Assembly: GCA_016793305.1 (NCBI GenBank)
Contig: JAEUHU010000270.1
Coordinates: 1-24,749 of the forward strand
Length of the DNA stretch: 24,749 bases
From: Planctomycetota bacterium
Lineage (GTDB): Bacteria; Planctomycetota; UBA1135; UBA2386
Reading direction: 5' to 3'
Numbering within the stretch: the first letter of the stretch is position 1; every line of letters starts with the position of its first letter. The notes under the pieces were generated by a model. The model did no database searches. It was not told the DNA's origin and was given only the letters and a program-made list of their open reading frames with translations. Both the position numbers and the translations under genes were made by a program. Shown one piece after another: positions 14,893-22,194 of the stretch.

Positions 14893-16128
14893 TCACGGCT
14901 GCGGTGCTGGCTGCCGTTCCCCGGTGGCGACGAACAGCGTGCTGCGGGCTCCGCTGGCCTGGTCGATCCAGACCAGCCGTTCGCGGCGGTCGCTGTGCTC
15001 GGGATCGGGATGGCCGAGCCCGGAGCGCATGCCGACGAACAGCACGTGCGTGCCGAGGTCGAGGATCTCGCCCGGATCGGCGAGCTCGGTCGACGTGCGC
15101 CACAGCACCGTGCCGTCGCGGGCGAGCCGCACGACCTGCCATGGTTCGTCCTCGCCGAGGGCTGCCTTCGCCAGCACCAGCGTCGAGCTCGGCTCGGGCA
15201 CGTCCCAGAGCGACTGGTCGTTCCGGATCAGGAACCCGGCCTGCAGCAGCCGTTCGTCGCCGAGGGCTTCGGCAGCGCTCACGTCGAGCTTCGGATGGTT
15301 GCCGTCCAGCGTGTAGGTGGCGCGGTACAGGCGCCGGGCGACGTCGCCATGTGGACGACCATGCGGCGCGTACTCGCCGAGCTGCTGGCGTTCGGCGTCG
15401 ACCAGCAGGCCGTACCACTGCCCGGTGCGGGTCAGGAACGTCGTCTCCAGCAGGTTGTACGGATGCGTGAAGACCCGCGAGCGGCCGGGCGGCCGCAGGT
15501 GGTCGAAGCGGTCCTCGAGCTGCTGGGAGAACGTGGTCGTGGGCAACTGCTCGAAGGCGAGCTCGGTGATCGTCGCCTCGCGCGGCTGCAGCGTGTAGAG
15601 CCGTGCGTCGCGGCCACGCACCACGAGGGCGTGTGGCTGTGGGCTCACCGCGTAGCGTTTGGGCTCGGTCGGCAGCACCTTGGCGCGCTCGGGCGCTCGT
15701 TCGGTGAGTCGCGCGGTGTCGCAGAGCAGCTCGAGCCCGGGCAGGCTGCGGGCTTCGGGGCCAGAGCGCCACAGCCAGAGCACGTCGCCGACGATGCCGA
15801 GGATCTGCGGCATCTGCTCGTCCTGCCGCACGCGCGCGTCGCCGAGGGCCAGCGTCTGAAGCGGCGCGCCGTCTGTTCCGGAGTGCACGTGCAGCACGTA
15901 GCGGTCGTACTGCTCCGACTGGAAGCGACCGCGCCGGACCTGGATCGAGCGTTCCCGTTCCTCGCGCGTCACGAACGCGACCACGGGCCCGGCGCAGGGT
16001 GCGTTCGTCCAGATCCGGCCGAACTGCTGGGGCGGTCGGATCTGGTGGTCGCTCTCGTAGAACCACAGGGCGGCGAGCCCGGCCGTGACGAGGAGGAGGA
16101 ACAGCGAGGCGATACGGCGTCGGATCAT
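14893..16128 (-). CDS. Membrane-anchored protein of unknown function, possibly PA2928-like
   Basis: 411 residues from ATG 16128. MIRRRIASLFLLLVTAGLAALWFY is a basic start plus one membrane segment, with no obvious cleavage site, so a periplasmic protein held by its N-terminus. The body has repeated beta-strand blocks (GDVLWLWRSGPEARSLPGLE, LARDGTVLWRTSTELADPG, LGTHVLFVGMRSG) suggestive of a propeller. Overall character recalls proteins annotated as PA2928 family, but I recall that only loosely and it needs a profile search. No catalytic motif seen. It is divergent from the Tat-exported protein gene, with 166 bp between starts. Confidence 0.8.
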   Translation of the reverse strand: MIRRRIASLFLLLVTAGLAALWFYESDHQIRPPQQFGRIWTNAPCAGPVVAFVTREERERSIQVRRGRFQSEQYDRYVLHVHSGTDGAPLQTLALGDARVRQDEQMPQILGIVGDVLWLWRSGPEARSLPGLELLCDTARLTERAPERAKVLPTEPKRYAVSPQPHALVVRGRDARLYTLQPREATITELAFEQLPTTTFSQQLEDRFDHLRPPGRSRVFTHPYNLLETTFLTRTGQWYGLLVDAERQQLGEYAPHGRPHGDVARRLYRATYTLDGNHPKLDVSAAEALGDERLLQAGFLIRNDQSLWDVPEPSSTLVLAKAALGEDEPWQVVRLARDGTVLWRTSTELADPGEILDLGTHVLFVGMRSGLGHPDPEHSDRRERLVWIDQASGARSTLFVATGERQPAPQP

Positions 16129-16294
16129 GGGAATGCGGGTGGGTCGTCGGTCGCATCCCCGCGGCGGCGCCTGCATCACGCAGAAAAAACCCTGAAACGT
16201 CGCGTCACGCGGTTGCCTCGCCGGGGATCCTTCCGGCGTCCCGGCCGTCCGCGTGCATCCTGCCGCGGGGCCTTCGGACCCGAACGAGGCAACC
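16129..16294. promoter_or_regulatory. Divergent promoter region of the Hcp cluster
   Basis: 166 bp between starts at 16128 (minus) and 16295 (plus). It contains an A6 tract near 16183-16188 and a dyad CGCGTCACGCG at 16201-16211 (arms CGCGT/ACGCG around one base), too tight for a hairpin and so more like an operator half-site pair. GAGG precedes the plus-strand start. Confidence 0.4.
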
Positions 16295-16747
16295 ATGAGC
16301 GAAGTCACGCGACGCAGGGCGATCCAACAACTGGCAGGCGGCACCGTCTTGGCTTCGGCCTCGGTGGCCGCCGCGACGGCGGTCGGCACGGGCTCTTCCG
16401 GGGGCCAGGAGCAGGCTGCTCCGAGCGATCCGGCGGTGCTGCGCGTCGAGCGCAACCTGCCGCCGGCGATCAGTCCGGTCGCCATGGCGAAGGTCTCGCG
16501 CTGCCGTTCGTGGGACGCCTGCGTCTACCTCGACGCCGGGCCCACGCTGCGCGGCTACGCCCAGCTCACGCCCGCCGGCTTCGCGATCGCCACGGCCGCG
16601 CAGGCAGCGGGGCGCAGGGTCGCCTTCCGGCACCGCGGCCACCAACCCGCCTGGGCCGACGGAGCCGGCTGCTTCGAAGGGGTCGTGCTCGCCTTCGACC
16701 GTCGCGATCTCGGCGACGACTCGACGTCGTTCGGCGGCCTCGCCTGA
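16295..16747 (+). CDS. Small Tat-exported protein upstream of the Hcp pair
   Basis: 150 residues from ATG 16295, preceded by GAGG. MSEVTRRRAIQQLAGGTVLAS shows a twin-arginine type leader (TRRRAIQQL, then a moderately hydrophobic stretch to about residue 30), followed by a Gly/Ser-rich linker. The mature part has a short Cys pair region (SRCRSWDACVYLDAG), a Cys near the C-terminus (GAGCFEG), and RVAFRHRGHQP. A GTG at 16253 could extend it by 14 residues but would bury the Tat motif. No family recognised. It ends 37 bp before the first Hcp gene, so probably one operon. Role with Hcp is unknown. Confidence 0.75.
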   Translation: MSEVTRRRAIQQLAGGTVLASASVAAATAVGTGSSGGQEQAAPSDPAVLRVERNLPPAISPVAMAKVSRCRSWDACVYLDAGPTLRGYAQLTPAGFAIATAAQAAGRRVAFRHRGHQPAWADGAGCFEGVVLAFDRRDLGDDSTSFGGLA

Positions 16748-16784
16748 TCGCGCTCCCCACACCAACGCACAGGAGACACACCCC

Positions 16785-17405
16785 ATGGGCATGAACGCAT
16801 TCCTCGAGATCCCCGGCGTCAAGGGATCCGCTCTGCAGACGCACGTGAAGGACCAGATCACGGTGCACGGCGTCGTCGCCGAAGTGCGCGCCGATCTCGA
16901 CTGGAAGACCGGTCGGCCGGTGCCGGACAAGAGCAAGCACAAGCCACTGGTGGTCACGAAGGGCATCGACCTCGCGAGCCCGGCGCTGCACGCGGCGCTG
17001 AAGCTCGGCACGAAGTTCGGCCACGTGGTGCTGCGGTTCTGGCGCATGCCGCCGGGGGGTGGCCGCGAAGAGGCCTACTACACGATCCGGCTGAGCGACG
17101 TGCAGGTCGTCGACATCCAGCTCGACATGGGCAACAACCGGCTGCCCGAGAACGACCTGATGCCCGAACTGGAGCACGTCTCGTTCAGCTTCACCGGCAT
17201 CTCCTACGCGTTCGCCGCGGCCCAGAAGAAGGAGGGCACCGATCCGAAGGAGAACGCCGAGTCCGGGGCGATGCTCGCCGACTGCGAGATCCCGGTGCTG
17301 GCGAAGGTCAAGGCGATGGCGATCGATGCCGGCAAGGACGCCGGCAAGGCCGTCGCTGGCGCGATCTACGACGCGTTCAAGGGGGGAGCCGAGGCGCCGA
17401 AGTGA
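16785..17405 (+). CDS. Hcp-like protein 1 (type VI secretion tube family) with C-terminal tail
   Basis: 206 residues from ATG 16785, with AGGAG about 10 nt upstream. Residues 1-143 follow the Hcp order: AFLEIPGVKG, ITVHGVVAEV, PLVVTKGIDLASPALHAAL, VVLRFWRMP, AYYTIRLSDVQVVDIQ, then a PELEHVSFSFTGISYAF end strand. Known: Hcp forms hexameric rings stacked as the T6SS inner tube and can carry effector domains. Residues 144-206 exceed the usual length of about 160 and contain a linker plus AKVKAMAIDAGKDAGKAVAG, a Lys/Ala/Gly helix shared with the next gene. No other T6SS component occurs in the window. Probable tube-like protein or secreted effector, by inference. Confidence 0.88.
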   Translation: MGMNAFLEIPGVKGSALQTHVKDQITVHGVVAEVRADLDWKTGRPVPDKSKHKPLVVTKGIDLASPALHAALKLGTKFGHVVLRFWRMPPGGGREEAYYTIRLSDVQVVDIQLDMGNNRLPENDLMPELEHVSFSFTGISYAFAAAQKKEGTDPKENAESGAMLADCEIPVLAKVKAMAIDAGKDAGKAVAGAIYDAFKGGAEAPK

Positions 17406-17466
17406 CGGTGCTGCTCCCGAACCGATCCGAACCTCTCATCGACTCACGACCACAGGAACCACGACC

Positions 17467-18069
17467 ATGGGCATGAACGCATTCCTCACTCTCGGCAACA
17501 TCAAGGGCTCGGCCAGGCAGCGGGGCCGCGAAGGCAAGATCGTCGTCGCCGGAGTCCTGGCCAAGGTGGCGGCCGAAATCGACTGGAAGAACGGGCGCCC
17601 CCAGGAGGGCAAGCACAAGCACGTCCCGATGGTGATCACCAAGGACATCGACGCAGCGAGCCCCGCACTGCACGTCGCCCTGAAGAACGGCAACAAGTTC
17701 AACGGGGTCACGATCGAGTTCTGGCGCATGCCGCCGACCGGCGGCATGGAGGAGAACTACTACACCATCGTGATGGACGGGGTGCAGGTCGTCGGCATGA
17801 AGACCATCATGGTCAACAACCGCAAACCCGAGAACCAGCTGATCCCCGAGCAGGAGGAGCTGTCGTTGTCGTTCGAGAAGATCGGCTACAAGTTCCCCGG
17901 CACCGGCGGCGGTGGCGAGATGCACGACGCCGAGTTCGACGTGCCCTACGAGGCGAAGGCCAAGGAGATCGCCATCGACGCCGCCAAGGACGCCGGCAAG
18001 GCCATCGCCGGCGAGGTCTACGCGCTGTGGAAGGGCGGCACGCCCGCACCGGCCGAAGAGAAGAAGTAG
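17467..18069 (+). CDS. Hcp-like protein 2, tandem paralogue with the same tail
   Basis: 200 residues from ATG 17467, with AGGA about 10 nt upstream. The start MGMNAFL is shared with the first copy, and the first 21 bases of the two genes are identical. The core (1-143) repeats the Hcp order: NIKGSAR, PMVITKDIDAASPALHVAL, VTIEFWRMPP, YYTIVMDGVQVVGMK, then ELSLSFEKIGYKF. Residues 144-200 hold a Gly-rich linker and AKAKEIAIDAAKDAGKAIAG, closely matching copy 1, so the tail is under selection. Copies differ clearly elsewhere, so the duplication is old. Hetero-hexamers or alternate tubes are possible. It is 61 bp after copy 1 and followed by a long inverted repeat. Confidence 0.88.
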   Translation: MGMNAFLTLGNIKGSARQRGREGKIVVAGVLAKVAAEIDWKNGRPQEGKHKHVPMVITKDIDAASPALHVALKNGNKFNGVTIEFWRMPPTGGMEENYYTIVMDGVQVVGMKTIMVNNRKPENQLIPEQEELSLSFEKIGYKFPGTGGGGEMHDAEFDVPYEAKAKEIAIDAAKDAGKAIAGEVYALWKGGTPAPAEEKK

Positions 18070-18084
18070 TCGGGTCGCGCGGCG

Positions 18085-18142
18085 CGCGGCGGAACGTGGT
18101 TCGTCGCGGCTCGCGCCCGGCTGGTGACCACGTTCCACCGCG
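18085..18142. repeat. 16-position inverted repeat between Hcp 2 and the small downstream gene
   Basis: CGCGGCGGAACGTGGT (18085-18100) pairs with ACCACGTTCCACCGCG (18127-18142), with one C/A mismatch. The 26-nt loop is itself GC-rich. It fills most of the 88-bp gap and ends 15 nt before the next ATG. No U tract follows. Possible roles are attenuation, mRNA protection of the Hcp messages, or a protein-binding dyad. Confidence 0.6.
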
Positions 18143-18157
18143 GCTACAAGACGCGGC

Positions 18158-18400
18158 ATGGCCATCGTGGTGACGCACAAGGAGAAGGGTGGGCGCTTCG
18201 TCGTGCTGGGTGCCAACCTCGCGAAGTGGAAGACGGCGCGCGCCCATGCGCTGCTCGGCGACTTCTTCCCCGTCGAGCAGGAGGGCGCCGACCGCGTGCT
18301 GGTCGTCTGCGGAGCCGATGGCGTGATCCAGTTCGGGGATGCGGATGCCTTCGTCGTCGTCGAGATCGACGGGGTCCAGCCTGCCCGGCTGCTTGCCTGA
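18158..18400 (+). CDS. Small conserved-looking protein downstream of Hcp (80 residues)
   Basis: 80 residues from ATG 18158, with no clear ribosome binding site. It begins MAIVVTHKEKGGRFVVLGAN and continues with alternating strands (VLVVCGADGVIQFGDADAFVVVEIDGV) and one short helix (AKWKTARAHALLGDFF). It is cytoplasmic by appearance. Codon use is like that of accepted genes, and the position right after Hcp 2 suggests one transcript. The VTHK...G...VLLG start resembles small proteins I associate with planctomycetes, but I cannot name a family. An adaptor or chaperone role for Hcp is speculation. Confidence 0.65.
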   Translation: MAIVVTHKEKGGRFVVLGANLAKWKTARAHALLGDFFPVEQEGADRVLVVCGADGVIQFGDADAFVVVEIDGVQPARLLA

Positions 18401-18580
18401 GGGTTCGTGTGCTGGGCCCTTGGTACCGGCTGTACGTTGGGGCGATTCCGGCTCCATTGGGTCGATCTGGCTGACGGCGAACCGCATCGACTCGCGGAGG
18501 TCCGGTCGGGAGGCCTCTCGTTGCGGGACCAGGCGCCGGGCAGCCATGACAACCAGTTCGTCGGGTGGCATGATTCGCGC

Positions 18581-18611
18581 CCCACGACCATGCCGCTGTC
18601 GGCATCGTGGG
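18581..18611. other. 12-bp bulged hairpin upstream of the GDSL esterase gene
   Basis: CCCACG (18581-18586) pairs with CGTGGG (18606-18611), and ATGCCG (18590-18595) pairs with CGGCAT (18600-18605), loop CTGT. A 3-nt bulge (ACC) lies on the left arm. It ends 43 nt before the esterase start. It may end the Hcp transcript or lie in the esterase leader. The rest of 18401-18654 shows nothing I can support. Confidence 0.45.
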
Positions 18612-18654
18612 CATCCCATCGCCGGGTCTCCCGACTGCCGGCTGCCGTCGCCTC

Positions 18655-20523
18655 ATGACCTTTCGCCTCGCCTTCCTCCTCGCCCTGGTCGCCCTGTGCC
18701 GGGCGGTGTGTTCGCAGTCGACGACCATCGCGCCCGACGATCCGGGCATCGCCTGGTCGGGCTACATGGAAGCTTCGATCGACAGCACGCACGCCAGCTT
18801 CCGTCGTCCCGGCACGGCGGCGCCGTATGCCGTGGAGATGAGTCCTGGGGTGCGGGCTTCGTTCCGCACCGACGCGACGCAGGTCGAGGTGACGGTCTTC
18901 TACCACTCGATCGCGATCCTGCCGGAGTTCAGTGTCGAGGTGGACGGGGTGCCGCAGCCGAAGATCGGCTCGGGGAACCTCGGTGCGGCGACCTTGATGG
19001 TGAACACGCAGACGACGCCGAGGTCGCGCGTCGTGACGCTCGTCTGGCCGGTCGCTGCCGACGTCGACCTGCTGTCGATCCAACTCACGGGCGGCAGTCC
19101 CCAGCTGTTGCCGTACTCGCCGCCGGTGCCGGCTCATCGGGCCGTCTGCTTCGGGGACTCGATCACGCAGGGTGTGTTCACCTCCGAGCCGAACCGGACG
19201 TTCCCGGCGCAGCTGGGGAAGGCCCGCGGCTGGTCGGTGATCAATGCCGGTTTCGCGGGACACACCACGGTCGGGTCCGATGGCGCCGTGATCGGCGCGC
19301 TCCAGCCGACGTTCGTCGTGCTCGCCATCGGCACGAACGACTTCGGCTTCCAGACCCCACTCGCCACGTTCGTGGCGCAGTACGACCAGTGGATCGCCAA
19401 CTTCCGCGCGCAGCCAGGCTGCGCCGAAGTGCCGCTCGTCTGCGTGACTCCCACCATGCGCACCGACGAGGCCTCCCTGCCGATCCTGCTCGAGGACTAC
19501 CGCAACATGATTCGCGCGGTGGTGGGGGGGCGCATCACTGGCGACCCGAACCTGCACCTGCTCGAGGGCTGGGACGTGGTGCCCGTCGAGCCGAACCTGT
19601 TCCCCGATGGCTTGCACCTGAGCGACGCGGCGTTCGATCGCTACGCCCGGTCGCTCGACACGATGAACCTGGTGCGCAATCCTGGGTTCGAATTGCTGCG
19701 CCCAGGCCAGCTGGAAGGGCACCTCTGGGAAGACCTCGGCAACACGTCCACCTCTGGGGCCTCGGTTGCCTCGGGGCTCCAGTCGATGCGGATCGCCACG
19801 GGTGGTGGCAGGCGGCAGCGGATCCCTGGTCTCGATGCGGGCGACTGCTACAGCTTCAGCGCCAAGGTCCGTGTCGAAGGTTCGACGGACGTGGGGCGCA
19901 TCGTGCTCGAGTTCCTCGATGCCGCGGACGCGCTGGTCGGCACCACCGAACGGGCCGTGACCACGCTCAACTGGGAGCTCGTCAAGTTCGACGGCAGCGT
20001 TCCGGCCGGGGCCGTGCAGACGCGAATCCTGCTCGACAAGCCCACGGGGCTGGGAGCGATGTTCGCCGACGACCTGGTGTTGACGATGTGCGGGCCGGCC
20101 GCCTCCAGGGTGCTCGACGGTTGCACCGGGCGCAGCCCCGCCGGGAGCCTGCGCCTGCTCGGCGGTCGCGCCACGTTCGGCGCGAACCTCACGGTTGGCT
20201 TCGACAACCCGCTGGCGACCCAGACCTCGGCGGAGCCCTACCTGTTCGTCTCGCTGGCGCCGACCCCGACGCAGCCGTGCGGGACGGTGCTGCCGTCTGC
20301 GGGGTTGGCAGGGCCCGGTGCTCCGGGCGAACTGATGCTCGGCTCCCCGGTGATCGGTCCCTGGATCGGTCCGACCTGGACGCCAGGCGCGGTCAGCTCG
20401 GTCAGCCTGCAGGTCCCGGCCAACTGTTCGTTCGCCGGGACCTCGATCTACCTGCAGGGAGCCCTTTGCGACGGCTCCTTCTGCGGGCTGACCAACGCGA
20501 TCCAGATCGTGATCGGCAACTGA
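18655..20523 (+). CDS. Secreted SGNH/GDSL-family esterase with accessory beta domains
   Basis: 622 residues from ATG 18655, chosen because MTFRLAFLLALVALCRAVCSQS is a good signal peptide; an in-frame start at 18607 would add a non-signal tail. Residues about 30-155 form a beta-sandwich like the N-terminus of CE2-type esterases. The catalytic domain shows GDSITQG (167-173, nucleophile S169), an NAGFAGHT block with the oxyanion Gly (near 197-204), GTND (226-229) and DGLHLS (318-323, catalytic D318 and H321). Residues about 339-460 (LVRNPGFE...) look like a carbohydrate-binding jelly roll. The last 130 residues (LDGCTGRSPAGSLRLLGGRATF) match a Gly-rich C-terminal module I associate with planctomycete secreted proteins. 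Likely deacetylates or de-esterifies extracellular polysaccharide, by inference. Confidence 0.93.
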   Translation: MTFRLAFLLALVALCRAVCSQSTTIAPDDPGIAWSGYMEASIDSTHASFRRPGTAAPYAVEMSPGVRASFRTDATQVEVTVFYHSIAILPEFSVEVDGVPQPKIGSGNLGAATLMVNTQTTPRSRVVTLVWPVAADVDLLSIQLTGGSPQLLPYSPPVPAHRAVCFGDSITQGVFTSEPNRTFPAQLGKARGWSVINAGFAGHTTVGSDGAVIGALQPTFVVLAIGTNDFGFQTPLATFVAQYDQWIANFRAQPGCAEVPLVCVTPTMRTDEASLPILLEDYRNMIRAVVGGRITGDPNLHLLEGWDVVPVEPNLFPDGLHLSDAAFDRYARSLDTMNLVRNPGFELLRPGQLEGHLWEDLGNTSTSGASVASGLQSMRIATGGGRRQRIPGLDAGDCYSFSAKVRVEGSTDVGRIVLEFLDAADALVGTTERAVTTLNWELVKFDGSVPAGAVQTRILLDKPTGLGAMFADDLVLTMCGPAASRVLDGCTGRSPAGSLRLLGGRATFGANLTVGFDNPLATQTSAEPYLFVSLAPTPTQPCGTVLPSAGLAGPGAPGELMLGSPVIGPWIGPTWTPGAVSSVSLQVPANCSFAGTSIYLQGALCDGSFCGLTNAIQIVIGN

Positions 20524-20574
20524 TCGCCGATCGCCTCCTTGGCGGGCGTCTGCCGGCACCTCACACGGGCCCCC

Positions 20575-20928
20575 TCACGCGGGGTCGATGCCGCGTTCCC
20601 GCCGGGCACGCCGGCAGTCGTCGTCGCCCGGCTGCACGCTGCGGCAGCCACGCGGCCGGTGGGCGTAGATCGCACAGTGCACGTTGCGGCCGAGTCGGCC
20701 GAGCAACGCAGTGCAACGCCCGTCGGCGTCGAGGCGCAGGTGCGGCGAGTCGTCCGGGTCGAACACGACGTAGCGCTGGCGCAGGTCCCGCCGCGACAGC
20801 AGGCGGCTGCCGGGTTCGACCTCGACGTACCACGGGTAGTTCTCGGCCCGGTTCTCGTCGCTGTTGCAGCAGCACGCACCACAGGTCTGGCAGTCGAGAG
20901 AGGCTTCGCCGCGGGGCGGGGTCGACAT
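20575..20928 (-). CDS. YkgJ-family cysteine-cluster protein
   Basis: 117 residues from ATG 20928. CQTCGACC (residues 13-20), followed by another Cys, matches the CxxCGxCC start of the YkgJ group. The remaining ligands are GRCTALLG, VHCAIYAHRPRGC and the final DDDC, giving the usual metal-binding set (zinc or Fe-S) and the typical Y-x-x-R-P-x-x-C segment. Full length for a short member. Function in the family is unproven. It starts 34 bp after the stop of the threonine dehydrogenase-like gene and is probably co-transcribed with it. It converges on the esterase gene with 51 bp between stops. Confidence 0.9.
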   Translation of the reverse strand: MSTPPRGEASLDCQTCGACCCNSDENRAENYPWYVEVEPGSRLLSRRDLRQRYVVFDPDDSPHLRLDADGRCTALLGRLGRNVHCAIYAHRPRGCRSVQPGDDDCRRARRERGIDPA

Positions 20929-20962
20929 CGGACCCGGAGACTACGCCGTCGAGCCGGCTGTG

Positions 20963-21988
20963 TCAGTTGCGGTAGCGGGCGCGGATCGCCGGCACCAGGT
21001 ACTCGTCGAAGGCGCGATCGATGCCGTAGTCGGGTGCCCAGTTCCAGTCGCGTCGGGCGGCGCCATCGTCGACGTCGGCCGGCCACGAGTCGACGATGCG
21101 CGCGCGGGCCGGGTCGATCGCGAACGAGATCTGCGCGTTCGGGAAGGCCTTCTGCACGCGCGTCACGAACTCGGCGGCACTGAGGCTGAACGCGCCGACG
21201 TTGTAGGCCGGCAGCGTCAGCTGCTCGCGTGGCGCGTCGAGCAGCGCCATCAGCGCCTTGACCGCGTCCGGCATCGCCATGAACGGGATCTGCGCCTCGG
21301 GGGCGACGAAGCACGCGTACGGCTTGTTCTGCGCCGCCGCGTGCAGCATCTCCGGGCCGTAGTCGCTGGTGCCGCCCGACGGCACCGTCTCGGCCGAGAT
21401 CAGGCCGGGGAAGCGCACGCTGCGGAAGTCGAGGCGCAGCGAGCGCTCGCTGCTCGCCGACAGCATGCGGTAGTGGCGCATGAAGTAGCGGCCGAGGTGC
21501 TCGGCATAGAGCTTGTTCACCCCGTACATCGTGATCGGCTCGAGCCCCTGGTCCTCGCGGATCCGGCCGTAGGCCTTCTTCTGCGCGAGCGTCGGGATGC
21601 CGTAGGCGGCGATCGAGCTCGGGAACACGAACTTCACCGACCGGTCGAGCCGCAGCGTCAGCGACTGCGCCATGCGCAGCAGGTGCAGCGTGCCCTCGAC
21701 GTTGATCTGGTGGGCGAGCTCGGGGTCGCGTTCGCCGCGCGTCGACAGCAGGGCCGCCAGGTGGAACACCGCTTCGATCTCGTGGTGGGCGGCGAGCTGG
21801 TCGAGCAGGTAGCGGTCCAGGATGTTGCCGGCGTAGGTCTCGAAGCACAGCGGCCGGTACTTCTCCGGCAGCGGCGACAGGTCGAGCGTGACGATGCGGT
21901 ACCGACCGTCGCGATGGAGGGCTTCGATCAGCGAACGGCCGATCTCGCCGTTGGCGCCGGTGACGAGGGCAACGGGACGTTTGGACAT
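20963..21988 (-). CDS. SDR-type NAD-dependent L-threonine 3-dehydrogenase-like protein
   Basis: 341 residues from ATG 21988. It is an extended short-chain dehydrogenase: VTGANGEIG (9-17) binds NAD, VFHLAALLS follows, and the catalytic set is S124/S125, Y155 and K159 in MYGVNKLYAEH. The block FRSVRFPGLISAETVPSGGTSDYG, then IPFMAMPDAVKAL and YNVGAFSLSA, is the pattern of the epimerase-like L-threonine dehydrogenases (animal and some bacterial enzymes), not the zinc-dependent bacterial Tdh. Predicted reaction: L-threonine + NAD+ to 2-amino-3-oxobutyrate. The usual partner, 2-amino-3-ketobutyrate CoA ligase, is not in the window. A sugar-nucleotide epimerase is the alternative but less likely. 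Confidence 0.87.
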   Translation of the reverse strand: MSKRPVALVTGANGEIGRSLIEALHRDGRYRIVTLDLSPLPEKYRPLCFETYAGNILDRYLLDQLAAHHEIEAVFHLAALLSTRGERDPELAHQINVEGTLHLLRMAQSLTLRLDRSVKFVFPSSIAAYGIPTLAQKKAYGRIREDQGLEPITMYGVNKLYAEHLGRYFMRHYRMLSASSERSLRLDFRSVRFPGLISAETVPSGGTSDYGPEMLHAAAQNKPYACFVAPEAQIPFMAMPDAVKALMALLDAPREQLTLPAYNVGAFSLSAAEFVTRVQKAFPNAQISFAIDPARARIVDSWPADVDDGAARRDWNWAPDYGIDRAFDEYLVPAIRARYRN

Positions 21989-22194
21989 GAAGGGCGAGCA
22001 GCGTACGGTCCCGCCCCGTCCTGTGCACGACTGCGTTGTCCACCTTCGCCGCCGCCCAGCACTCGCCAGATCGACCTGGTGGCACCGGCGGTGTGAATCT
22101 GGTTGCGTGCGAATGGCGGAGGCTGCTCAACTGCCCGCGTCCACTTCGCCCAGAGCCACGTCCGTCCGCGGCACGATCCACTTCGGCACAACGC
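21989..22194. promoter_or_regulatory. Divergent intergenic region of the dehydrogenase and membrane-protein genes
   Basis: 206 bp between starts at 21988 (minus) and 22195 (plus). If the membrane protein instead begins at 22036, the gap shrinks to 47 bp. I see no clear promoter boxes or long dyad. Confidence 0.35.

Larger units (their letters stand above)
16785..18069 (+). repeat. Tandem duplication of the Hcp-like gene
   Basis: Genes at 16785 and 17467 start with identical 21-base stretches, encode aligned cores of the same length to residue 143, and share the tail motif. They are in direct orientation. Divergence in the middle shows it is not a recent copy. Confidence 0.85.

Noticed and set aside
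18407..18658. An 83-codon plus-strand frame between the small protein and the esterase
   Set aside because: Composition is unlike the accepted genes, it runs through the 18581-18611 hairpin and overlaps the esterase start; no support.
17377..20559. A 1060-codon minus-strand frame opposite Hcp 2, the small gene and the esterase
   Set aside because: The plus-strand genes have recognisable motifs and signal peptides. The antisense product is Arg/His/Asp-rich with no domain.
22036..22194. N-terminal extension of the polytopic membrane protein
   Set aside because: The 53 added residues are Pro/Arg-rich and precede the first membrane segment without any signal; ATG 22195 is preferred.
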